A stretch of 64,000 bases of DNA, taken from assembly GCF_028476545.1 (NCBI RefSeq), contig NW_026733095.1:124001-188000 (forward strand), given 5' to 3'. The stretch is from Physella acuta (taxonomy: Eukaryota > Mollusca > Gastropoda > Physidae). The notes beneath the pieces were generated by a model. It was not told the origin of the DNA and did no database searches. It saw only the letters and a list, made by a program, of their open reading frames with translations. Below are positions 36,288 to 48,518 of the stretch, in pieces; position 1 is the stretch's first letter; every line of letters starts with the position of its first letter. The position numbers and the translations under genes were made by a program.

Positions 36288-36924
36288 GCCAGGTTGATGC
36301 TTGGGCATGCGCATTGGAAAAACGGATGGGGAGGAGGAGGGGGTGGGGCGGGAGTTTGTCGATAAGAAGGTGAAAAAACGATCCCTGTGGCACATGGTTT
36401 AGAGAGGGGTTGGGGGTGGAGGGGCGTAGATCCCATGCAGACAAAATGTATCCAATATAAATATGTACACGAGGGCGCCAAAATAGACAGTCCACCCCTG
36501 CCAATGTGTGGATAGTGGTCAGCCCCGGGCAACACGTGTAGAGCCTCCACTGGAATATTTCTCACACGATTTTACCGTGTACCTGATAGCGGCATTAGAT
36601 GTTGAAGGCAAAGTAAAATGTTTTTTGTTCTACCAGTTACCAACACTGGACTCTTGTGAAAATATGAATTTTTGATTTATTATAACTTATAACATCTTAT
36701 GGCTTAGGGCGTTATTTCTCGATTTAAAGATGACAAAGTAATATTTATTAATACTCTACCACTAGCACCCTAACACCCCTCTTTATGGAAGAGTTTATTA
36801 TTGTGTCATTACCTGACGCTGGTATTTATAAACCCCACACGGCTAAGTAGGTGACACCAGATGTGCTTATATCTTCTCATTCGGCCACAACAGGCGCTGT
36901 GCCAGAGCACCTATCGACCTCGGC

Positions 36925-36948
36925 GGGTCAAAGGTCACCCCGTGACCT
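36925..36948. promoter_or_regulatory. Nuclear-receptor-type DR1 plus inverted half-site (sequence match only)
   Basis: GGGTCA A AGGTCA at 36925-36937 is a direct repeat of hexamers with one-base spacing, the DR1 arrangement bound by HNF4/RXR-type receptors. TGACCT follows at 36943-36948 as an inverted half-site. The surrounding 36880-36970 block is unique and GC-rich, unlike its neighbours. Binding is not demonstrated, and short motifs arise by chance. Confidence 0.3.
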
Positions 36949-37813
36949 ACACGGGAGAGACGATTTTTTTTTGCCGGTGACGACAAATTGGAGACTGCGG
37001 TAATTAGCAGTAAGCAGGCTCTAACACGTTTGACACAGGTTTGTTTAGAATGTCAGGAACTTTGTTTTTAGTTTGTTCCTTCTAAGTGATGAGGCTGTCT
37101 GTCGAGCTAGAGGTAAGTAATAGGGGGTGGGAGGGGGGGGGGGGGCTGTTAGAGGTGTACTGTTATAAGGAGGGGTATGAAGGTAGGGGAAGGTTTGTGA
37201 GTTGGGAGAGGTTTGCTGGTAGGGGAGGGGTTCGCAGAGGTCGGGGGGGGGGGGGGGTTAGCAGGTAAAAGGAGGAGTTTGGAGCTAAGGGGAAGGTTAG
37301 TAAGTAGGATATTTTTGCAGATGTGAGGAGAGGTTTGCAGGTAAGGGGGTGGGGTTCAATTAGGAGTTTGAAGATGGGGAGGGGTTTTCATGTAAGGGGA
37401 GGTGTTTGTCGTTGGAGTGGGGATTCAGCTTGTGTGTTACTTGGGGACCAAGCGTCTGGTGTAGTCAAGCATAAGCTGGACGTAAATCAGAATTGATTAG
37501 CAGTTATACATCAACTTATTTTTATTGGGAGCTCTTGATATTAACTATTTTTTTAAACAGTCGACGCTACGTAATGTTAATGCAAGCGTACAATTTGCTC
37601 ATCGTCATTACTTCCCCTTGACTGCCATCTGGGAATTTTATCTCAAGTAACCGGAGAACAAATTTAAGAAATAAACAAACACGATTTAATTAAACGCCCC
37701 TTTACAAAAAACTAATTCGTGTAAATTAGCCAACAAAATATCATACAGTACTTTCATATTATCACTAATATCTGTCAAGCAAATCTATTTCCATTCCCAA
37801 CTTAGCTTTAGAT

Positions 37814-38031
37814 CAGGGGTCTCCAAACTTTTCAGTCCGAGGGCCGCATTGACTATTAAATTTCAGTTCGGGGGCCAGTTTCTACCAGGCATGTCTTTGA
37901 TTTTTCTGGGCAAAGTTCCTCAGCCATCACCAAACTAACGTCTTTTCTGTGGACAAAAAGATCTCCGCGGGCCGGATGAGAGGACATAGCGGGCCGCATC
38001 CGGCCCGCGGGCCGTAGTTTGGAGACCCCTG
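37814..38031. mobile_element. hAT MITE, 218 bp, complete
   Basis: Perfect 16-bp terminal inverted repeats, CAGGGGTCTCCAAACT, are followed by GGGCCGC-rich subterminal sequence. Perfect 8-bp target duplications CTTTAGAT lie at 37806-37813 and 38032-38039. No coding capacity. The intact ends and duplications indicate a fairly recent insertion. Confidence 0.95.
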
Positions 38032-38136
38032 CTTTAGATGAACAGTTGTAGGCCCTACTCAACTAGCGTTAAGATTTTTTTACGCGTTTCGATGCTGTTG
38101 AAACCATTGGAGAAGTCTCAAATAAACTCATATATA

Positions 38137-38362
38137 GGACTGCTTGGCCGAGCGCTAGAACGCACGACTACTAATTCGAAAGTTTCAAGTTCGGTTCAGT
38201 GGTTCAAATATGCATGACGTCCATGATCCCATCTTAATGAATATCGGCCTTGTTTGGTGAAAAATAAAGGCGGTTGGACATAGTGCTGGCTATAGTATGC
38301 AGTTTGAGAAACTGATGAACTCTACTTCATCTGCTCCATCAACTTTTTGATCTGCACAGTTA
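38137..38362 (+). mobile_element. SINE (family 1) with recognisable tRNA-like head
   Basis: The head has a box-A-like TGGCCGAGCGC (38145-38155) and a box-B-like GTTCGGTTCAGT. The body then has TAAAGGCGGTTGGACATAGT, GCTGGC and GATGAACTCTACTTCATCTG. It begins about 100 bp after the hAT MITE. Confidence 0.85.
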
Positions 38363-39515
38363 CAGCTGATACAACTTTACAGAGCACCCGCAACAAATTG
38401 CGTCTAAAAATAGCAGAAGATGGTGACCTATTTAATGACATCCAGCGCTGAGCAATTAACTTTTGAACCAGTTCATGACGTATTCGCTAATGAAGACAAC
38501 ACTAATTACGCTGTGTGCAGACGTAAATCAGCAAGAATGATGGGAGAATGGGCTGTAAAAATAATTGTATGGGATGTGGAGTGGTCGAGGTTAGGGGTGG
38601 GGTGGTCGAGGTTAGGGGTGGGGTGTGGCGGTCAAGCTGACCCAGACGCTATTAGTACCCCGGACTGCGTAGGTTGTCTCCCGTTGTCCTTGGAAATCTA
38701 CCCCGTGGGCTCTTTAAGTTAACTGAGCCTCATTAGCCGGTGTAATGTAATTAGTTAAGAAAACCTCCAGAGAGACTGCAGTAAAAATAACATGCAGCGG
38801 ACGAGAATTTTTAAATTTCCTGTAACTCAGACATTTGTATTGCTTTTTGTAAGACGAAAGATCCTTACAGAATTTGTTCACTACAATAGAATTACAAGCA
38901 TCGAATTTACGCTTTTACCGGTCCCAAAAAAAAAATCAACTCTTATATAATAAAGAAGGTATTTGGGGAATGTTAACCATATTTTAATTATAAGTGACGG
39001 GCGTTAAGTGTTCACGTTGCCTACCTCACCCCCCCTCCCCCGTTATCGAAATCCTGTCTGTACCTGCTTAACTATTCTGCACATCAATTTGCATGTCATC
39101 GCTTGTTCACTTGAAGCTATCACCTGCTAAAACCTGACCAACACCTTCCGCGGCGCACCGATGTCCCCCCCCCCCCGGCACCTTCTCCAACTACGCACCA
39201 GGGCGCACACGACAGCTATCAAGTGACCTAACGATGTCAGCAGACGACTCAAGTCTCGCCAGGCTCGAGAGCTTACCATAATCACGCGTTTTGTGCGCCG
39301 ACCTACTCGAGATCCCACGAGATAATGAGAGAATTCACGAGATCGCGAGAGATTTCTTTCTTCGGGGCTGGTTTTGTTCACATTTGGAGGATCTTGCACA
39401 GTCATTGAGGAAGAACTTGTCGAGGGCTTTACACAGTATCTACCGCTGGTTCAAATTTTGTTTCAAAGGTTTAACACATTTCTTGTCTTGATTCCCCAAA
39501 CTTAACGGGATATTG

Positions 39516-39665
39516 TGCAGACTAAACAGTCTTTAGGACAGTCTTTAAGACAGTCTTTAAGACAGTCTTTAAGACAGTCTTTAAGACAGTCTTTAAGACA
39601 GTCTTTAAGACAGTCTTTAAGACAGTCTTTAAGACAGTCTTTAAGACAGTCTTTAAGACAGTCCT
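39516..39665. repeat. 12-bp minisatellite
   Basis: About 12 nearly perfect copies of AGACAGTCTTTA. Confidence 0.97.
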
Positions 39666-40284
39666 TCAGTCTATAAGAGGGTTTTGAGAAAAGTTAAAAC
39701 CAATAGTGAAGTTAACTAAAATGTTACATGGTAACTGGCTAAGTACAGGACATCTATCAGTCAAAGTTGGGGGGGTAACTATAGGACAGGAAGTGACGAC
39801 AACAGCGGTGACCGGAAGTGATGATGTGCACCTACATGTAGATGATGTAGGTTAGTTTAAGGATTAAATTATGATACTGTCGAAATGAAAGGTGGTGGAG
39901 GCATGATTTGTAAAGTAATGGAACAAACACAAAGCTTTTAAGTGAACTAAAGATGCGTTCACATTGAAGAATCGCACGTCCATTGTAATGGCAAAGGTGC
40001 TATGTCTAGGATAGGGAGAGCGCTGGGGCTAAGGTTAGGACAATGTTGACTTTAGACCAAGTGTCTTCTATCATCTATGGCGGGCAGTATTTATTCACAC
40101 ATAGTCGCATATTAGCGTCCCAGGTCTCCTTCAATTTCGAGGGTCACACTTTAGGCTCCCAGGGCTGCTTTAAGTGAGGGTCCCAACTTAGAGTCCCAGG
40201 TCTCCTAACGTATAAAACATCCAATTTACATGTCTAAATCACAAACGCACATCGAATATTTCACGATATTAATTTACCGTTTTC

Positions 40285-42070
40285 CCCCCCGAAGAGCTGT
40301 ACCAAGCCACACGATAAAACACACAATATGACACCAGTGTAGGTGAGTACGCCCACGATAAAACACCAATATGACACCAGTGTAGGTGAGTACACCAACA
40401 CCAAGCCACACGATAAAACACACCAACACCAAGCCACACGATAAAACACCAATATGACACCAGTGTAGGTGAGTACACCAACACCAAGCCACACGGTAAA
40501 ACACACCAACACCAAGCCACACGATAAAACACCAATATGACACCAGTGTAGGTGAGTACACCAACACCAAGCCACACGATAAAACACACCAACACCAAGC
40601 CACACGATAAAACACACAATATGACACCAGTGTAGGTGAGTACACCAACACCAAGCCACACGATAAAACACACCAACACCAAGCCACACGATAAAACACC
40701 AATATGACACCAGTGTAGGTGAGTACACCAACACCAAGCCACACGATAAAACACACCAACACCAAGCCACACGATAAAACACCAATATGACACCAGTGTA
40801 GGTGAGTACACCAACACCAAGCCACACGATAAAACACACAATATGACACCAGTGTAGGTGAGTACGCCCACGATAAAACACCAATATGACACCAGTGTAG
40901 GTGAGTACACCAACACCAAGCCACACGATAAAACACACCAACACCAAGCCACACGATAAAACACACAATATGACACCAGTGTAGGTGAGTACACCAACAC
41001 CAAGCCACACGATAAAACACACCAACACCAAGCCACACGATAAAACACCAATATGACACCAGTGTAGGTGAGTACACCAACACCAAGCCACACGATAAAA
41101 CACACCAACACCAAGCCACACGATAAAACACACAATATGACACCAGTGTAGGTGAGTACACCAACACCAAGCCACACGATAAAACACACCAACACCAAGC
41201 CACACGATAAAACACACAATATGACACCAGTGTAGGTGAGTACACCAACACCAAGCCACACGATAAAACACACCAACACCAAGCCACACGATAAAACACA
41301 CAATATGACACCAGTGAGGTGAGTACGCCCACGATAAAACACCAATATGACACCAGTGTAGGTGAGTACACCAACACCAAGCCACACGATAAAACACACC
41401 AACACCAAGCCACACGATAAAACACACAATATGACACCAGTGTAGGTGAGTACACCAACACCAAGCCACACGATAAAACACACCAACACCAAGCCACACG
41501 ATAAAACACCAATATGACACCAGTGTAGGTGAGTACACCAACACCAAGCCACACGATAAAACACACCAACACCAAGCCACACGATAAAACACACAATATG
41601 ACACCAGTGTAGGTGAGTACGCCCACGATAAAACACCAATATGACACCAGTGTAGGTGAGTACACCAACACCAAGCCACACGATAAAACACACCAACACC
41701 AAGCCACACGATAAAACACCAATATGACACCAGTGTAGGTGAGTACACCAACACCAAGCCACACGATAAAACACACCAACACCAAGCCACACGATAAAAC
41801 ACACAATATGACACCAGTGTAGGTGAGTACACCAACACCAAGCCACACGATAAAACACACCAACACCAAGCCACACGATAAAACACACCAACACCAAGCC
41901 ACACGATAAAACACACAATATGACACCAGTGTAGGTGAGTACACCAACACCAAGCCACACGATAAAACACACCAACACCAAGCCACACGATAAAACACAC
42001 AATATGACACCAGTGTAGGTGAGTACGCCCACGATAAAACACACAATATAACACCATTGTAGGTGAGTAC
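40285..42070. repeat. Composite higher-order minisatellite, about 1.8 kb
   Basis: Built from two modules: ACCAACACCAAGCCACACGA with TAAAACAC (about 28 bp), and AATATGACACCAGTGTAGGT with GAGTAC (26-28 bp). The common higher-order unit is one ATATGACACC module plus two CCAACACC modules (about 83-84 bp). Short variants use GCCCACGATAAAACACC instead, and one unit has three CCAACACC modules. The splice-donor-like AGGTGAGTAC occurs 24 times on the plus strand. The minus strand is stop-free in all three frames for about 600 codons, which is a property of the repeat and not evidence of a gene. Confidence 0.97.
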
Positions 42071-43974
42071 ACACGCACTTATTTTAACGATGCCGGCACG
42101 TACATGGCTGACTAAGACTACTTACTGTCTGGTAGATTTATCAGCTCACGAACTCGCCAGTGACAGACGTTATTGTTACGTCATTAGTGGGATATTCGTA
42201 CACAAATTGTATTTAATTAGATAAAAGCATTTTAAATCAAATTGCATGATCCTTTAAAAAAAGTTTTTTAAAAAAAAGTCCCAGTATTTTGCAAACAACT
42301 AAAGATGATTCAACTGACCTTCGGCTATTAATGTTTTTACAGCCAGACACAACAAATTATAAATTCATTTAGAAAGTCTAATGGTATATTGACGAATCCG
42401 TAACTTAATAGTCTTTCATTTCATTTATAGACAAAGTATACAATTACACTTGGGAATTCCGGTTCCCATCTAAAAAAAAAATTGTTGTGTTTATTGTTGT
42501 CGTTTTTAAAATAAGAAATTTTAAATAAAAATGTAAAATGGAAAAAAAACTTGTTCTAGGCTTCCTTAAGGTAATATTTTGTAATCATATACTTGTAAAC
42601 TGCGTGTACATAAGTAAAATGCATATAAAATATGTCCCCAGGGGTGTGGCAAGTGTTAGCCTATGTGGCATTAGGTTGTAGAGCCAAAGGGATTCGAATT
42701 TTTACGTTGGACCAGTGACCAGTAAGACTTATATTTGTATGCACCCCCACTCCCTCTCGCAAGCTGCAAAGTAGGTAGAAGAAGCTTCTTATTTTAAAAC
42801 AGGCTTTGTCTAAGAGGCCTGGAAAATTTTATAAGGAATCCCTAACCCAAGGTTGAAATATTCATTGTGCATTTTTACTCCCGAAAGCCTGAATTTTACG
42901 CCTTAGTATGAAAGAATGATAAAATGGTGAAATAACAGTTAATAAAAAAATCAAAGCACTAGTTTGGACTATAATAGCACAGTACCAAAGGGCCCTCTGA
43001 GATGTTATCCTGGGGGCCGACCGGGATATTTACGGTAGACCGGCGGGCCGGTCCACCACTGTATAGGCCTATGTTCTTAATTTAAATCTTAAACAAAGAT
43101 TTTCCATTAAAACTAAACTTGAATCAAGTCTGCAACTGAAAATTAAATAGTGACATATAATGATTTGATTTTATATAACTGGAAGGTTAGCTTAAGTACA
43201 ATTATTAACCCACCAGTTTTAGTTTGCTCAGTGAGAGCATATGCACATATGCAAAACTTTCGACATCCTGCACAACTGAATTTCATTGAAAGAATTTGTG
43301 TGAGTTCGTGTCGCTGGTTTATTTTTTTTTTAGCACTTACCTATCAGCTAAACTTTACCTAACTGTAAACCAACAAAAATAATTATCTTTTTTTTCCAGG
43401 CTACTTAAGTATAAAATTAAAACACACTTGTGTTTTTTTTCTTGTTACATTGTTTACAATTGACAATTTTTCCTGTGATATTTCTTCCACTGACTTTTTT
43501 TTCATGGGACCTTTTTTTTTGGTGAGATTTTTTTCCCCCTGAAACGTTTTTTTTTATTTTTTATGACAGCGCCCCCCGTCCCCGTAATCCACCGATCTGT
43601 ATGAAGCCGTCTGCCCGTTACACATGTGCAGACGTCGATAGATCGTCCACTGTCCACAAGTCTGGTCTGTCTCTCCTGCCAGCCCCCAGCCCTTGTTTAC
43701 ATTCTACCAATAAAAACCTAGCCCCCCCCCCCCCCCCCCACAGCCGTCATTGTGTGCGTGGTCTTGTGGGAACGACAGGACAAAATGTCGCGATCAAAAT
43801 TCTCAGAGAATGTCTTCGCTCTCGTTTTTAACCACAGCAAGAACGACAATCAGCTGTTTAAAGCGCATTTGCAACACTTCAATAGCCTTAAAAACTTTTT
43901 GCAATATCCCTAAACTATCCCTAAACTATCCCTACAATATTCATACACCAACCCTACAGTATCCCTAAACTGAT
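42071..43974. other. Gene-free stretch with T-rich repeat remnants
   Basis: 42071-42640 is AT-rich and appears unique. 42640-43060 has CAGGGGTGTGG at one side and CCGGTCCACCACTG at the other and may be a decayed DNA transposon, but no target duplication fits. 43468-43560 is a degenerate T-rich block (TTCCACTGACTTTTTTTT) related to the repeats at 44865-45000. A poly-C run of 18 lies at 43722-43739. Repeats of CCCTAAACTATCCCTA-type occupy 43908-43972 and recur after the foldback element at 45003-45070. Confidence 0.5.
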
Positions 43975-45001
43975 TGTAGGAAAAAAAAGTCACAGGAAAA
44001 AAAAACACAGGAAAAAAAAACACAGGAAAAAAAACACAGAAAAAAAGTCACAGGAAAAAAGTCACAGGAAAAAAAGTCACAGGAAAAAAAGTCACAGGAA
44101 AAAAAGTCACAAATATATATTTGCATGATACTTGTTAATACTTTTATGTATTAAATATTCAGAGAGTGCAAATTAACTTAAGATTAATTAAATGTAATGT
44201 AATGTGTGTATGCTGTATACGCATAGGAATTTTTATAATTCATCTAAAAATATTTAGTATGAAGTATGTAGATTGTAATTATTTTAAACTTAAGATTAAT
44301 AGCGTTTAATAGAATGCTCCAAAGTCCACGGTTTTAATCCTGTTTTTTTTTTAAATACCAACATTAAATTACCGTGAAATGGTAAGTTCGTCTGACTTGC
44401 TGCCCTCAACTCATGGCCACAATAGTTATGTTTAGATGTTTAGTTCAACCACCTTTACTGCCCACATTTATCACGCTCATTACATAACAACACTTAGGAT
44501 AAAAAAAGAAAGCCGACAAGGTTCAAATGCTGTCATTGACGCATGACGTCAACAACACAAAATATGTTCGGACAATGCCTACTGAGGAGAGGCCGACCAG
44601 AGAATAGCCTACGGCGAAATGTGCCTAAATTTTTTTTATAGTTAAATTTTCTACCGCGTTTTTAACTAAATACGTAACAAAAGTTGAGATTGTCGTGTAA
44701 ATTATATTAGAGTATTTTTACTTACAATTGTTATAAACCATAATGCTTTTAACGTCTATAAATAATTTATGCTATAAAAAAATACAACCCACAACAAGAA
44801 ACATACAAAATTTTACAATTCTAAACAAATAAAAAAAATATTTCTAAAAATATTTTTGTGACTTTTTTTCTGTGACTTTATTTCTATGACTTTTTTTCCA
44901 AAAATTTTTTTCCACTGTGACTTTTTTTCTGTGACTTTTTTTCCTAGCAAAAACTGTGACTTTTTTTCTGTGTTTTTTTTTCCTGTGACTTTTTTTCCGT
45001 T
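43975..45001. mobile_element. Foldback-like element with tandem GTCACAGGAAAAAAA ends
   Basis: The left end (about 43978-44112) is a tandem array of GTCACAGGAAAAAAA-type units. The right end (about 44865-45000) is an array of TTTTTTTCTGTGACTT-type units, its reverse complement. The interior of about 750 bp is AT-rich with no long frame. The same flanking repeat (CCCTAAACTATCCCTA-type) lies on both sides, as if the element had inserted into a tandem array. Exact ends and target duplication are not resolved. Confidence 0.55.
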
Positions 45002-45084
45002 TACCCCCTAAACTACCCCTACAATATCGCTAAATTATCCCTAAACTATCCATACACCAACACTAACCCTACACAACATTCTAA

Positions 45085-47044
45085 TCAAATGAAAATCTTG
45101 ACACCCTCATCTACCACTTTATCGCAAGGGGCCATCCATAAAATAAATTATGTCCCATACATACAGGCAGTGTGGGGGGGGGGGGGGGGGGTCTAGACTT
45201 CTATCACGTAGAAAGGAAGGGGCGTGGTCAGATATTGAGACGAAGCTTACATTATATTTTACTTAAAGGACCCAAAAAGATGGCAGTCGTATCATGCTTT
45301 GATAAAATTAAAAACAGATGTGGTGAAAGGGGGCGTCGTTTTAGAAGGGCCCGAGCTATTACTAATAATAGGGGGCGGGGTGTGAGAGTATTCAATTGGG
45401 CAAATAAAAAAATATAATTACACGTTACCAGTAATAATATTTGTGAAAACAAATTGCTTGTTAAAAATCTTTAAAAAATAATAATTACGTGTTATTTTAT
45501 TTTTATTTAAAAACTGAAACTTTTATTTGAAGCGGAAGAAATAACACACGATCAATTAGCAATGCTCGTTTGAGAGGATAATGATCGAACGCCTGGTAGA
45601 ACATTCCCAGAAGATTCTAGACAATTCTGACTGATCCGCCGGCACGGTAGATTACGTCAGCATAAACCCAACGTCTCACAGCTCATCAGGGGCTGAAGTA
45701 GGCGAGACAACTCGGGCGACAGGCGAGAGAACTCTTGTAGTAGGGACGACAACTCCACACTACGTATGCAGTGGAGTGTGAACACACACCTAAACCCATG
45801 ATTATAATAATCACCGGAGTTCTTACAGTGATAGTCTACATACAAAATACAAGTATGTATAGAAGTATTGAGCGACGTTAAAGTTCACGAATATTTGTGC
45901 ACTGTAACCTGATAGCTCAACTAAGGAGAAAGTAGAAGGCAGAGTTCGCATACCTTATTACGTATATTCAAATACCAAAGAGCATTGAGTACAGTGTGAT
46001 GTACAGACTTGAAAATTGATTCAGTTTTTCTTCCAGGGGTTGAGACATTCTTCGGAGGGAGGCGAAGAGTTGCCTGAAGAAACTCTGATAGAAGGGGGGT
46101 GGGGGTGGTTGACGAACTTCAGGTGAGATGCCTGAATTATGCTTTAAGACAATAAAACACGAAAACTGTAGAAAATAGCGAATATTTTGAAGTAAGCAGA
46201 TTAAACCCGTATCCTTCTAGCAATATAAAGGTCCATATGACCCTATCAAATCCTTCTATAAAGGTCCCTATCAACAATTGTGTGCAGTGCGGGATCAACC
46301 ATTGGATTCCAGTCCTCGTGGTACCAATGACAGTGTAGCAAGCACCGCATTATTTTTAAGGACTATCCGTTTATGGCGTCTATGGTGAAAAGAAGGAGGG
46401 TGGGGGGGGGGGGGGGGGGGGGGGGGGTAGACACAAGGCGACGCGGGTGGATGAGTAATTCAATATTATAACTACGTACGATAGACGGTACACTTTTAAA
46501 AGAGAGAAAAAAAATTATCTTGAACTAATTGATGAGATTTTAAAACAGCCCTCCCCCCACCCCTCATCTTCCAGACATCTCTGTAGAAATAAACTACAAA
46601 TTGTTTTTTTTTTTTTGTAAGTCGCAAGCCACTTAACTAATAGCTAAAATAGCATAGGATTATGGCCGAGGGTTATACAAAGGGGATGGGTGTGTGTGTG
46701 TGTGGGGGGGGGGGGGGGTAGGGAAGAGATAGGTAAAAACACAGACTTTCACATCACTCTGACCAAAACCATCGTCTGGCGACATTTGAATCATGACGTC
46801 ATGCACCTACAAATAGTTGAAATTCATATCTGGATTAGCCCTATTCATTTTTCAAGTGAGGTCACGCTGACCTAGAAAAAAGTTTTCAATCATAACCCAT
46901 TCAATTTATTTTTTCCCTTTAAGCTTATTCAACAGGGTGTCAGGAAGAAAACAGTGGGCTAATCTGTTGTCGTCTGTTCTGGTCACATGACTCAGAAAAG
47001 CCGAGGCGAAAACTAGTTCACACATAGACGGTGGGTCAGTGCCC
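45085..47044. other. Gene-free stretch with long poly-G tracts
   Basis: Poly-G runs lie at about 45174-45190, 46402-46427 (26 G) and about 46703-46718. A MITE-end-like GGGGCCATCCATAAA is at 45129. No coding similarity was seen; the rest seems unique. Confidence 0.6.
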
Positions 47045-47047
47045 AGT

Positions 47048-47352
47048 TATGTAAGACCACAACCACGTGATACAGGGTCAGTACCACGTGATACAGGGCC
47101 AGAACCACGTGATGCAGGGGTCAGTACCATGTGATACAGAGCCAGTACCACGTGATGCAGGGGTCAGTACCACGTGATACAGAGCCAGTACCACGTGATG
47201 CAGGGGTCAGTACCACGTGATACAGGACCAGTACCACGTGATACAGGACCAGTACCACGTGATACAGGGTCAGTACCACGTGATACAGGACCAGTACCAC
47301 GTGATACAGGACCAGTACCACGTGAAGCAGGGGTCAGTACCACGTGATACAG
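47048..47352. repeat. 20-bp minisatellite carrying an E-box in nearly every copy
   Basis: About 15 copies of a 20-bp unit, ACCACGTGATACAGGGTCAG, with GGACCAG and GATGCAGGGG variants. CACGTG occurs 13 times and one copy has CATGTG instead. Neighbouring CACGTG sites are usually 20-21 bp apart, about two helical turns. Confidence 0.95.
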
Positions 47353-48380
47353 GGTCAAGTTAAATGAGATTTTCATATGTACCAGCTGCTCCAGGTGGCG
47401 CTGTGCTGTTAACGTCCGCGTTAATTTGATCATCAGCGTGGGAGAGATTCGTTCCTGAGATCGCGAGGTGTGAGTTGGTTAATGATTATATAATCTTTTA
47501 AGCAGTGTAGATAATAATAATAATAATTTTTAAAATGTACAGAAAACTGAACAGAAAATAAAATCGTTTGTCATTACTTTGATTATTGGGACACTGCCAA
47601 ATCTGCCACGTGTCAAAAGCTATATCACATATGATGCATATCTTGTACAACTAATCCACGCCCCATATTATATAACCCGCATAACTTGTATAATTTACCT
47701 AAGCACGACGGAAATGAAATGACATCCCGCCTGTCTAAGATGGCTGAAAATGACACTCTTCCACCGTAGCAGTTGGACCTTGGTCTTGTATGACCGTATT
47801 GGCTTTCGTGCGTGCTAGTCGGTCGCGGGTTCCATGACAGGCGTTGCACCTTAGCAGTGAATGTGGATCTGGGTTGTTCTAGAGCCTGTGAGGGACCTGA
47901 CGCTGCAGGTGGGAGGATGAGTGGCAGGTAGCGCTGGGAGGGGGGAGGATCCGTTTCAAGTATGGATTTCATCGATTTTCTACTGAGTGTTCTTTTTTTC
48001 TGTTGTTGTGATTTCGTAGGTTAAATATCCCGTTTCTGGGGTAAGGTGATGAATCGTGGGTTGGACAATTGTATGTTTAGTGTCACGTTGGGTGTGTGGG
48101 CTTGGCTAAGATTTCTGTCGGGGAAATAGATGTACTATTTCTGGATGTGAATTCATGATAGTTTTATGTATTTGCATTTATATTCAAGTTTATTTATTGT
48201 AAATTTCAGTCCAAGTTTTTTAGCACTATAATTTGTATCCTAAATTCATCATACAATTTTTGTCATAGCAATTTGTCTATGGGTTATTTTTTAACGAAGT
48301 GACTACTCGGAAGATGATTTTTCTCCCCAACGTCTCCACTCAGTCGGCAAAAGATAGCTATGCGCATGCGCAGTGACCTA
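47353..48380. other. Gene-free stretch
   Basis: No coding similarity or ordered repeat, only a short (AAT)n at 47513-47526. The frame at 47625-47972 on the minus strand has no recognised domain. Confidence 0.55.
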
Positions 48381-48518
48381 TGGCTAGGGTTAGGGCTAGA
48401 ATGAGGGTTAGGGATAGGATTAGGGTTAGGGATAGGGTTAGGTATAGGGTTAGGGATAGGATTAGGGCTAGGATTAGGGATAGGGTTAGGGATAAGATTA
48501 GGGTTGGTGTTAGGGTTC
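48381..48518. repeat. Telomere-like TTAGGG/ATAGGG array
   Basis: About 22 hexamers, mostly TTAGGG and ATAGGG with some CTAGGG and TTAGGT/AAGA variants, in one orientation. The flanks carry ATGCGCATGCGCAGTGACCT on the left and ACGCATGTGCAGTACCATCG on the right, which are similar to each other. This is an interstitial telomere-like array, not a chromosome end. Confidence 0.85.

Larger units (their letters stand above)
34840..40284. other. Upstream TMTC2 region, repeat-rich, no exon recognised
   Basis: Expected to be the intron before exon 34257-34839, because that exon begins at an acceptor with a split codon. I searched the minus strand for a short exon encoding a first membrane segment ending in a DDS-type residue set and found none. 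Besides the listed repeats it holds G-rich degenerate GGGGAGGGGTT-type sequence (37115-37430), a nuclear-receptor-like motif (36925) and apparently unique sequence at 34840-35290, 36290-37100 and 38370-39510. Confidence 0.6.

Noticed and set aside
36239-36565. Minus-strand frame of 108 codons as a candidate TMTC2 first exon
   Set aside because: No hydrophobic segment with a DDS-type end, no donor in the right phase, and part lies over duplicated sequence.
40261-42078. Three overlapping minus-strand frames of about 590-605 codons
   Set aside because: They are the same tandem repeat read in three frames. Units of about 28 bp shift the frame each copy, and none has a domain or flanking coding sequence.
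42640-43060. Possible hAT element with CAGGGGTGTGG and CCACCACTG ends
   Set aside because: Ends match poorly and no 8-bp duplication fits; kept only as a remark.
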